64,000 bases of DNA from Tyto alba. Lineage: Eukaryota > Chordata > Aves > Strigiformes > Tytonidae. Position 1 is the stretch's first letter; each line of letters starts with the position of its first letter. This document shows, in pieces, positions 14,201 through 26,200 of this stretch. The notes beneath the pieces were generated by a model that was not told the origin of the DNA, searched no databases, and saw nothing but the letters and a program-made list of their open reading frames with translations. The translations under genes and the position numbers were made by a program. The stretch lies in NCBI RefSeq assembly GCF_018691265.1, contig NW_024881300.1, forward strand, positions 887,046 to 951,045, written 5' to 3'.

Positions 14201-17200
14201 TTTGTCATGAGACTGCAGTCCTGAGTTTTACAGAAGGCAGAGAGTTTTATTCTCTTCCTCCTAGGTAGTATGTGTGCACAAATGGTGTTTTCTCAGCATC
14301 TCATTTAGTTCTGATACCCTGTTTAGGTATCACAGCAGTTCTTGTCCCCTGCCCCTCAATCTAAATGTAGCACTGTAGTCCTGGTTTTCTTAGCTACTTG
14401 GGAAGTTGTCCACTGCCTTCTATAGTGTTTGATTATGTTTTATGTCTCTAGGGGACATTTCAACCCACAGCATCCTAAGCAAAGTGGGCTGTTTAGTGAC
14501 AGCTGTGCTATCTGATAATAGTGAACAGTAAAAATAACAAGTGAACCCCACACCTCCAAACCAAATTCCAAAAAGATCTACAGATCTCTGCATGTTTAAA
14601 ATCATCTAGTTTACTACACTATGCATTCTGGATCATGGTATTCCTAAATCAAAATAAGTTTAGAGTTTTATTTTTCCCCTCAGAAAATTATGGTCAAAAC
14701 AGCTCAAAGCAAATGTTTTGACTGAGAAATGGTTTCCTGTTGCTCCTGGAGCTGTAGGTTCGTTTATTGATGCCCTTGTTCTCCATGGTCTGAGCCCACT
14801 GTAAAATAGCATTTCTCACAGTACACTGCATCCCACCTCTTAGCTAGGGAGGAACAGCAGTGCTATGATGAGATGAAACCCAATTGTTGTGGCGATACTT
14901 GAAAGAGAGTGACAGCCTGAGACATGTGAGCTGTGACTCCTTTCAGGCACCAGGAGACATTTCAGACTCAGATATTTTAGGATTCAGGTGTTCCATTTAT
15001 TTACGACTAGTCAGTTTTTGCACAGACATGGACTCTTTTCACAAAACATGTTTAGGCAAAAGCTGAATTCTCCATCAGACTGTAGCTTAGATGAGAAAAC
15101 TGCCTTTTCCCCTTCTTCCCAGTTGCCTGCATGCTCAAGTATTTGGTTAATCACTGAAAGAAAGAAGAGCTTGCTATTGGCAAGATACGGGTGTGGACTA
15201 GAGCCAGGATAGCCCCAGGGACCTGCCAGATTGCTAAACCGTAAGTGTTTTACCCTTGTCTGGTTTTGTGCTCACTTAGGGAAGAGCCCACGTTCTCTTC
15301 TGATGACCAGCAGCTCAGAGAGGAAAACCAGACAGCTACCAACCCCCTAAAAATAAGGTACCATGGCAGATTTTCATTGTATTTCATGCATGTCCTATTG
15401 CTGGATACTGTAGCTGATGTAACCTCCATTTCCAAGTTTGAATGGTGAATCACAGGAGAGCCCCTTTGGTCACTGTGTTCACAGTCCCAGCTTGCAGCAC
15501 CAGGAGCTCTGTGGTTAGTGTCTGTGGTCCCAGGAGTCAAAATAGACCGTGGGTTGTGCATCTTCACAGAATCGATGCGGTGATTGTGCGGTTACTGCAT
15601 AGGCTCCCATGTGGGACTTGGGGGAGCTGGTGGTGACAGAGCTTGTGAGGTCGGGGAGATTCTCTGCTGATATTTTGAGAAAGGCATCCTAAACCAGACC
15701 CACGTTCAGATGCATATCATACCATGCTCTTACTGCAGCACAGAGTGCGCCTCTCTGTTCTGTAGGCTGCAGTGAGGGAGGAAGAAGTTGTGCTTAAAGC
15801 CTTCTAGCCAGGACCTTGGGGACCTGGTTCTTTGTTGCGCCACAAGTTTTCTTTACCTTGTCTCTTTATTCTCTGCTTGCAGACAAGTGTTGAAAGTACA
15901 GATTATCAGTTGTTGCAGACAAAAAAAAAAAAAAAGCAAGATATTTCAAGTTTTTTTTTTTTTTATTTCATTATTATCTCCTTGTTTATTCTCTGGTTTT
16001 CTGAAAGAGTGAAGTTTACAATCTTGTTTGCAACCCTACAGTCCTGTACTATTGATTTCTCTTTCCCCCTAGACTGACAGACAGTCGTTTTCAAGCTGGT
16101 GACCTGGAGAAGCTGTGTGCAGTCCTGAAGGAATGTAGCAGCATCTCCGAGTTGGAGTGAGTCCTTCTTAACTCTTGTGGTCTTTATCTGCAGCTCTTTG
16201 GGATATTGAGAAAATGCCACTTGTTTTTTCTGTAGTGTTGTATGGAGAATGTGGTGGAATGTGATAGAGACATAGCCTTATGAAAGGCATAGCTTTACAT
16301 GGGCTAATATCCTTTGCCAAGGAGACAGTGCTCTCTTAGGGAGAAGTTTGCAGGACATAAATCTAGAAAGGTGCTGTTTGGTCACTTAGCCTGACTTCAG
16401 GTATTACAAAAGCTGTAAAACCTTATCTTGTCATTTTTGCCTTTGGGCCATTTGGGAGCAAAGCTGCAGAGGGTAAGGAATCCCACCCAAATCAAGTGTG
16501 GGAGCCTGTATTTTTGCTGGTCATCCCACATACGGTGTGCAAGGACCTTTAGCACCAAAGCACTTTATTCTGTTAGTGCTGGGATGGGGGCGGGCAGGGG
16601 GAGTCATCCTGTTTGCTAGCACCAAGAGGTGAGCAGACGCAGCCCTGATGGAAAGGCTAGCCAGCATCCTCCCCACATCTAGGTTTTGAGGGCAGAACAA
16701 GGGCCAGCACAAGCATGTAGTCTGTTTACCACCACCTGAGGGCTGGCTATTCCCTTAGGCCTGGGCAGCCTGTAGAAGAGATGTTTAGCCTTTGCCCTTA
16801 TAAAGCAATCATGTCTCTTGATCTCACACGGACCACAGCACATTGTAATCTTTAGGCTCTAATATCAGATTCTAGTTTCCTTCTCCATGACTAACCTGTG
16901 GCTCCTCCGTTGGGCCTGTCCAGGTTGATCGTTTCTCAGAGCTGTGGATTTCTAGTCCCTAATAACTGCATTAAAAAGCACTGTCAGTCCAGAGGGGTCA
17001 CTTGGTGGACACGAGAAATTAATAATCCCTGAGCTAGGTTTTAGGCTGTCTTGTGTTGGTTAAGTCCAGTCTCTGGTTTCCCTGTAGGCTTTGGTCGTCA
17101 ATGGAGAGGGGCAGTGCATGTGTTATTTTGATTAGGGTGCTTGGGTTCTGCTTTCAGAGCTCTTGTTACTGAGAGCTAATTGTGCCCAGTTTTTTTTTCT

Positions 17201-20200
17201 ATGAAAATTAAATGCCTTTCTTTAACTCCTAGCCTATCAAATAATTGTCTGGGAGACAAGGGACTTTTGCAGCTGTTGCAGTGCCTCCCGAATTTGAAAA
17301 TGTTAAGTTCTCTCAAGTGAGTAGCTCCTGTTTCTCCTTACTCATGGTTGGGTTTTCGTGGGAGTATTGGTTGTGGAAGTACAGCCCACATTTGGGAAGG
17401 GCTCTTCAGGATTAAGTGTAGTTATATTCTGTGTCTGTTGAGAGTAGGTCCACTATGCTGGCTGATCTGTCCACACTAGTCCAGAAGAGATTGACTCCAC
17501 TTGAAGCTTGGTTGAGATAAGTTCCCAAGAGCCTCAGTCCTCTGTGGCGGAGACAGGTGGTCTTGTGTGCAGGTGTGGCACGTGGTTTCTAAAACAGACT
17601 GAAATTTTTAGCAGGACACTGAATTTTTCCTCTCCTGGTTCCTCACTGGGAGGGAGAGCAATCCTTCCTCTCCTGAGGTGGGCACCTTTGGAAGACAAAT
17701 GCTGGGGAGCTCCATCTTCAGCACTGGAGTCTGAATTCAGCTGCAATGGTGGCTTATGCTTGTCAGGGTATTTTACCTGGCACTCCCATTGCAAGTGCAC
17801 TGTACAGGGCTGTGGCTTAAGGCATATAGCACCATTCTGTTGTATTGAAAGAAGGTATATAGCACCATTCTGCTTTATTGAAAGAGATATTTATTGTTTC
17901 TGTTTGATTAATTGAACTGTTCTTAAGCCAAGACTGTTCCAGTTACTGACAGTCTGCAGCTTCTCTTCACATCAGTGCAATGAAACACACTGCTGTTATT
18001 TATCTGTTTGTTAGGGTTTGTTTTTTTTTTTTCTCCCCAGCATCAAGTACACTGCCCACGGTCACTCTAGATACTGTGAAAGACCTAACAGACCTGATCA
18101 TGATCTTGATTAGCATGGGTTTTGTACTGCCACAACTGCACTTACAGCCAAAGAGTTGTTTTTGCCTCGCATTGGTGTCTTGAATACAAGGAATTCCATT
18201 TCACCATAAGAAAAAACTTGTGTGGTGAGGATGGTCCAGAAAGATTGTGGATTCTCCATCAGTGGAGTTGTTAAAAACCCAGCTGGACAATATCCTGAGC
18301 AGTTTGCTCTAGTCTAACCCTCCTCTGAGCAGGAGAGTTTGACTAGATCATCTCCAGAGTTCCATTCCAGCCTCAATTATTCTGTGATTCTCTGAATTCT
18401 GAAAGTGAGGGATGAATTTAAAAAATACTGGAGTGAGTTGTGTTTGCAGAACTGTAGTCGGAAGCACAGGCAGAAGGTGGCAAAGAAGCAGTCTCTGAGA
18501 GTGATGGACAAGGATTGCTATTATCAGGTGACACAGTGTAAACTGCTAGTAGTTTTGCTTGCAGTGGCTGATTTAATCTCTTCTTCCTGTAGGTTTAATG
18601 ACAACCAGATCTCCCTGAACTCTGTGTTTTTCTTAGCTCAGTCATTATCTACATTGGAACACATTAAAACAATGAACCTCAGGTATGACCAGGAGTACTT
18701 TGCATATTTTTTGCTATTTAAAACCTCAAGCTGTGATTTTTGAGGAGTGATACAGGAGCACTTGTCTTCAAACTCCATCGTAACTACGTTCTTTTCTGAT
18801 TACAGCTTAGGACACCCGCAGGTGGTTCATCTAACCTTTTGCAGAAGAATCAGGTAAAATCATACCCACTCATCTGTCTAAGCCTTTCAAACTCATCCTT
18901 GTGAAATCTTAAACAGATGGTGATGTGTGAGCTCCTGAGGTGTGCCAGCTAAAGAGCCACTTGGCTTCACACTCCAAGCAGGGTGGTGGAGTCAGGATGA
19001 GCTGCTTCATGGCTGACTGACTGACAGTGGCGTGAGGGTAAGGAGCAGTCGGCAGCAGACAACTGCTGATGGGGCTGCAGCCATCTCCTTCCTGGGCTGG
19101 GGCAGAACAAATGCCCAAAGTACCGAGTGGATGCAGATCTCCCTGGAGGCTGGAAGAGGGATGATAAGGCCCTTTTCTTTCTGGGGATGCCGTGAACCTA
19201 ATTCTGGCAGGTGGTGAGAAAAGGCAGACTGGAGTGTGAGGCCACTGCTGCCACCTCACCTTCCTCCCCAGTTGCAGTGCAGGGACTCAGCTACACAGGT
19301 GTCATGGTTTGAGCTTGGTCAGCAACCAATCGCCGCAGCTGGTCACCCTCCCTTCCCCCTCCCCACCTGGGAATGGGGGAGGGAATTAGAGGGGTGAAGG
19401 GAGACTCTCAGGCTGAGATAGGAACAGTTTAATAATGGCAATAAAACGAGAACAATGATGATGATAGGGAAAAAAAAATATATATATAATCAGGCAATAT
19501 ACGGTGTAATTGCTCACCACCTGCTGACCAATATCCAGCCCGTTCCTGCCCAGCGACCCCAAGATACCAAGATCCCACAATCGCAATCCTGGAAGCGAGA
19601 GAGAGAGAGAGAGCTCCTTCCCACCCACCCCTCCTCTATATAGTGAGCACGACGTTCCATGATGTGGAATATTTCACTGGCCAGTCAGGGTCAGGTGCTG
19701 TGGCCGTGCTCCCTCCCTGCTCCCTGTGCCCTTGCGCACGGGCAGGACATGGGGAGTCAGAGAGTCCTTGAAGTCTCGGTAGCAGCTGAAAACATCAGTG
19801 TGCTGTCAGCATTCTTCTCATACCAAACCCAAAGCTGAATCCAAAACACAGCACTCATCTAGTTCCCAAAAAGGAATATTAACTCTATTTCAGCCCAAAC
19901 CAAGACAACAGGGACAATAACATCAGCACAACTCATGGGGTAAACTGTTCTTTCCCCAGGGTCAGAAGTACCAGCAGCTGGAGCAGTGGTTTCCTGGCGC
20001 ATCCCAAGCACGAAGCAGAAGGACGGTGCTTCCGGTACGGCAGCCCCAGCTTCCTTCTGTCACTCGGGAGTGTAGGGAGAGATGGCTGTGAGGGTCTGTA
20101 TCTGTAGTGTGATGTGTGGAACAGACCTATCCCTCCAGCTGTGTCTCCTCAGAGAGCTGGCTTGTGCCCTGCCTGCCTTGGAGAGCAGATTCTTTCCTCT

Positions 20201-23200
20201 GCTTGTATCCCATCATGACTGATTCCACGTGAGATGCCTCTGGAAAAGGTGCATCTTTAATGTATCCATCCTTTTCCCTGCTGAAACTGGTCAGGGAGGC
20301 CAATCCCCAAAACAACACTTGGTTACAAGGGAGAAGGTCTTGGCTGTTGTAATTTGGCAAAGCCTTAGAGAGATTGGGGCCAGCTGGCATCAACCCAGGC
20401 CAACATGTATTTGTCCTTTGTGGTCACTGGAGGGACACAGTGATATACCAAAGGTGGCTGGCTGTGGAATACACACTTTTGGGTTAGACTTGGGATGCCC
20501 ACTGCTACAGGTGTATATGGGAAAATAAATAATGCATCTTTTGATTGGCTGTGCTCAAGGGGATTATCTTGCTTTCCTGCAGAGGACGTTTCTACCCATA
20601 AACAATGAGATACAGATCTGTCTGGCTACTACGTTTGTCCCATGGAGACTTGCCAGTTTGTGACCCAGAAAGGTTTCTGTGATTTTTCTTCTGGGAGAAG
20701 GACATAGGAGACACCATTTCCAGCCTTGCTCTGGGAAAGCTGAGACAATGCTGAGCAGGGAAAGATGCTGTCCAGTCTCCTGAGACATTTTAAGTAAAGT
20801 ACCAATGATGTGGCTCTAGGGAGGCAACACCCAAAGTGACATAGTATTTTGGTGGATTGGCTCTCTTGAATTGGCTCAGGGCTGATGAAATCATCTGGGT
20901 ATCACAGGCTTTGTCTTCTCAGTCCTAGACTGTGAGTAGCAAAATATACATAGTGGAAGTGAAAGGGTTGCTATGGGCCTTGTCCTCTGATGTGAGACTC
21001 TGGGATACGGAGGAAGTGTTGCCATCCTGTGGTCATGGGAAATGTTTAGCTCCTGAGTGCTTGCTCTGCTTCAGTCTCAGGGACTGCAGAGTGGGTCCAG
21101 AGGACGTGACCAGGCTGTGCCAGGTACTGGCCGAATGTCCCCAGCTGACAGAAATTGGGTAAGTGTTGTGCACCCAGCAACCCTGCCTCTGTCTCTCCCC
21201 AAACTGCAGATACAGAGTCAGTATTCATGTTAGCAGCTAGTGTAAATTGGTTTTCTTCCCACCACAGCTTCTTAGAAATTTTCATAAAATTTCACCAAGA
21301 TGCTTCAGTAAATCCCACCTCCTTCTGTCCTCTCTGTTTCAAACAGAGTTTGGCCTTTCCTAAGTCTACCGTGTCTATATGTAAACACCCCAGAACATGT
21401 ATGTGTTCTTATAGTCTTCCTCAATCATGTGGCTAGACACAAGTGTTGTCATCTGCTCCTCAAGACCCTGGCGGGCAGCGTAGCCAGAAAAAGAGTGCCT
21501 GGCCCACTAAGCCATGAACTGAACTCTGGAGAAGCTGGTCACTTCAGGCAGGATCTGAGTGCCAAGAAAATTAGAAGAATACTGGTCAGAACAAAAACTA
21601 AGTAATAACAAATAAAAATAACTTAATACCCATATTGCATGTACGAAATACATTAGTAATAAATAAAAATAACTTAATAGCCATATTGCGTGTACAAAAT
21701 ACATTAGTAGCATAATTTTATGAATTTACAGTAATGGAAAAGTAAAACTGGAACGCTAATTGACTATAGGATGTAGATAAACACAGAGATCAGCCAGTAA
21801 AGGATTAAATCTTGCCCAATCTCCACGGCATTTCTGGACATGTCCTTTTTTAGAATTTGCCTGTAACACCCCCATGCAGGGTGTGTGCATATTCAGGTAG
21901 ATTTTATATAAACATTTATGGATTCTTCCAGTTTCTCTTGTAATTTGTTTCCTTCCATGTTTTACAGTCTTTCTGGAAATTCATTGAGTGACCAGAGTAT
22001 TGAGAGACTACTGAGCTTCCTGCCATACTTCTGTCATCTGACACTACTGAGGTACTATTTGGGGTTCCTGCTTTGATTGCTGCCATGAAACATTGGTTTG
22101 GAAGGTGCTAACACCACAGCATATTTTAGGATCATTGATCAGTAATTGTAGATTAACAAGCTAGGCAAAGAAAATGCAGAAACTCTTTCACACTAGAATC
22201 AAAGCAGCACTGAACCTTTTTTCTTTAATGATACATAGAGGGGAAAAAAAAGGACAGGAGGAGGAGTACCTGCCCTAGGCACAGCATCCCAGATAATCAT
22301 TGTTTAGCAGGGCTCATGGCACATGACTTTCAGCATCTGTAACAGATGTAGGACTTGTTGATTGACACAGTGACAGCACATCACCCATTTGTGTTAGCAG
22401 CATCTCACAGCTCTGCCGCTGCAGGGATCTGGCATCTTGCCACACTTGACACCAAAAGTGTTTCCTGGCAGTGTATCAGCCATTTAGGCTGGGAATTTAG
22501 GCTAGAGAGGTGCTGTCAGGGGCTAGAGCACTCCCACCCGGTCAACAAAAAGCCCAGAGGGAGCTTGGCCATCCTTTACAAGACATTGCAGCATGGAGGG
22601 GCTGCAGTGTCTTGAGAGACTAAATTTGCTCACTCAGAAGGTTGCTTCCAGTCTGGGGTTTCTCTAGTCCAGTAGCCCTGAAGAGGAGTTGTTCAGTGTA
22701 AACCCTTGGTCTGTACTCCCTTTTTAGTCAAAAGAGACTAAAGGAGACTCTTTAGTTAAAGGAACGTGGCCTGCCAGTGCTCAAAACTTTAGATCCTTGC
22801 TCACTGATCTTGGGTTAAATGGGGTGGATCGAGCCTTTTGCATCTCAAAGTAAACAGTAGGAAAATTGGTCTGTGTGTATCTTCTTGGGAGCTGTTTCAC
22901 TGTTCTTTCTTTCCCCTCCTTTTCAGTATTAGGAATAACACATTTTCCCCACGTTGCATTGTCTTACTCATCAACTCCATCAACCTCTGTGAGCGGATCA
23001 GAGTGGTTGAAGTCCGGTAAGACACTCAGACTGTTTGGAGCCGAGCAGCTCAGCTTTAAAGTGACTACAGAGCTTGTCATCTTTTGAAGAGCATTGCTGA
23101 AGGGCTGTCTTTTGTTTTTTCTTCAGGTCAAGTGAAAATGCTTTTTTGCATTTAGGAGCAAGCATGCGAAGTCAGAAGACATCCTGCAGGTACTGGCATA

Positions 23201-26200
23201 CAACACTTAATTATAACTCACTTGTTTTGATTAGGTTTGAAACGCTAGTGCAGGTAGCCAAATCTCCTCTTGTATGAAGAACTCATGGGCTGGTACTCAA
23301 GGAGCTTGGGTAAGTAGCTGAAGCTTTAGAGCTCAATTCAGCTGCCAAAGTGCAACTCGGTACCATTTGGATGCACTGGGATGGCAGAGACCCGTGCCTT
23401 TCTTGAACGGGCACTGGTCTACTCATGATTGTCTCGAGTGGCACCACATTCTGCTGCACAAGCAACTGAATTGAGCTCTAGCCACCACATTTTCCAAATG
23501 CATGCCTCAAATTCTGGGTGATAATCTCCATATGACCATCTGTGTGATGTGTATGTGATGAGTGTCTGCAGCCGCTCTGGGAGTGATGGTTGCTGGGTGT
23601 CCCTGCAAAGAAGACTGTAACATATCTCTAGTTAGGCACCACGCTTCATGGTGGAAGGTTCCTGAAGACAGCAAGAAATGTGAAAAGATCTGTTTCCTAT
23701 TTATAACATGGCGTTTGTTATGAGAAGTATCAAACACTGGCACAGCTAAGGGCATTCATCTCGGTGAACGTTGCATGGAGGCTGGTGTAAGAATGCAACT
23801 GCTGATGGGCAGCTCTCACTGCTCAGGGTGAGCCAGGTTGTCTGCCCGTGCTTCAACTCTTGCTGTCTTATACACAGGCTGACGGACTGTGCCATCGGTC
23901 AGGGGCAGATTGATGAGCTCTGCAGAGTCTTGGAGCAGCACGGGTGGCTAGCAGAAGTAGAGTAAGTGGGGTTTGGGTTGTTACCATGACCTTGAACAGG
24001 AGGGAGGGCATGGTTCAGCATTGCCTGGGATTTCTCAGCCTGTCTGCATGTGTATGTGTGCTTGTTCCGACTATTTAGAAAGAAAAATGATTAGTAATCA
24101 TACAGGTCTTTTACATATATTAAGAGGGCTTGAGCTGGTGGGGCAAATTCCTGGGGATCTTTATGGCTGTCTTGAGGCACTTGTTGCTTCATCTGAGCTC
24201 TGCTTTGAGCTTGTGTTCAGAGCTCTTCATTTGAGCTTGCTCTGGAGCTTATGAATGAGGTAGTTTTGTAGAGCAGCTGTTTAATGGCTGAGCTGGGATT
24301 TAAGTCCAGAAAGTTTGGCTTTTTCTTTCAAAGCTTTTCAGATGAGCATTGCTGCTTAAAAGGCTGAGTTTTGGTTGTCCATCTTGTTCTTCTGCCTTTC
24401 AGTCTCTCCAGGAATCAGCTGGGAGATGAAGGCCTGAGGTATCTCTTGGACCGCTTGCATCAAGTGCCTGTTACCTGTTCCCTCAAGTAAGAAAACATAC
24501 TGCGAATTGAGGTGCCCTAGCAGAAAGGTGTTCACACGATCCCTCCTGAAGCTAGTTGTCATGCTTCTTGCCCACTCGTGCCTTAGGAGGTAAGGTCTGA
24601 GTGAGCCATGAGCACAACTCAAGACCTCCAGGCCAGCATGACTCAGGATCCAATCCAAAACCTGCTGAAGTAAGTAAAAGTCTTTCTACTAGCATCAGCA
24701 GGAGATAACGGGGCCCAGAGTGGAGTAGTGACAGAAATTGACCCAGTCCCCTGAGTTTTCAGCTCTTCACTTTTCTGTGTACGTTGTCCTCTTTGAATGA
24801 CTCAAAGCCCACAGGTGCTGTGATCTTAGCTGCACCCTAAACCAGCCTCCCCCCTTCCCTTTCTGGTGGGGAAGCAGCTGCTCCAGCAGAGGCAAGCTGG
24901 AAGCTGACTGTGTCATCCAAGTCATCGGTGCTGTGTCGTGGAGGGATTTGGTGCATTTAGCACAGCTGAAGGGGCCCAGCATCCCACAAAGTGATCCTGC
25001 CTTCGGTGCCAACTTGAATTTCACCTCTGCAGCTGAGGAGCCTGTGGGCAACCCTGACTCTTAACACCTTCCTTCTCTTCTGTGCAGTGTCAGCCATAAT
25101 AGTATTTCTCAGGATGGAGTTCTGCATCTCATAAATGCCTTTGCCACATCTGGGAATGCCACTGAAGTTCAAGTCAGGTGTGTGTTTCTCCTTGCTAATT
25201 TCTAATTCTTCCTTGCGTATTTTCCTCTTAATTATCAAAAGTTTGTAATCTTCAGGTAATAATGATGAGGGCCATGTTTTCAATGACCTTTATGTACAAG
25301 TGCTTGCAAAGCTTTTGTTTGTGTCCGTTTCTACTGGCCAAACACAGCTGCCAAGGAGGAAGCTAGCAAAACTGTTACTACACAGGGCCAAGTCATTTTT
25401 GGGTGTAAAGACAGAAGTATTTAGCTGTACTGATTGTTGTCCTGTATGTATCTGTAAATGAACCTCTTCAGGGCAGGAGTCAGCATTTGCTGTCTGAAAA
25501 TGTGCTCTCTAATTCACTTCAGTATGTTGAGATTTCAGCTCTGAGTCTGCTGAAAGCAATTTCCAATGTTCTTTACTTGAATTTATGTCTTTATCTCCTT
25601 TCCTCTCTGGCAAAAATAGCCCATGGGTTCTGGGCTTGTTGCACTGGCATGAACTGCTTTTTCTCACAGATTTCAAGCCACAAGGCTGGGCCATGCTGCA
25701 GATCTGCCCTCGTCAGTGTTTATGTTCACATAGACCAGTTGGTCTGTCATGAACCAAATTTAACCAGAGTTGCTTCCATTCATTCCTGCAGTTAAATGTG
25801 GGTGCTGAATCTTGTGGCTGGGCTATTTTAAAGCAGTACAGTCCCCCGTTATAGCTCTCTCCAGAGTTTAGCAGAGAGTGCAGGGGCAGGAGGAGGCAGA
25901 CAGAAGCAGGGCAGATCAGGACTGCTTCTCTAACCCCCAGTGCTGCCTTATGCCAATTTAGTGTTAGCGAAACCTTAGTGAAGCATTTTCCTGGCCTGGT
26001 TTATTTTAGGGAGAGGTGAGCTGGGCCAGATACCTCTGTCACTGCTGTGCTGTGTTGCTTTGTGCAGTTTGATGTATTGTTCAGTTCTCACCGCTGGGAA
26101 AAACAGTAATTTTCCCTCCAAATCTTACATTCACATATCTTTTCTGTGTAGTTTGTGCTCCAAAGCAACTTTAATCATCAAGTTGACAAGCAGAGATGAC

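Larger units (their letters stand above)
9372..16072. other. Introns e6 to e14 (non-exon parts)
   Basis: Introns of about 0.4-1.0 kb between the listed exons. Apart from the A run at 9991 and A/T runs near 15920-15963, I see no elements or extra exons. Confidence 0.65.

Noticed and set aside
18041..18110. Possible extra NLRC5 exon after the strong acceptor ctccccag at 18041
   Set aside because: Read in the required phase it reaches a TAG quickly, has no LRR pattern, and e15 joins e16 (18593) perfectly in phase and pattern.
128..19907. A provirus bounded by the two similar LTRs
   Set aside because: Each LTR has its own different 5-bp target duplication, and the sequence between is NLRC5 exons and introns without retroviral genes.
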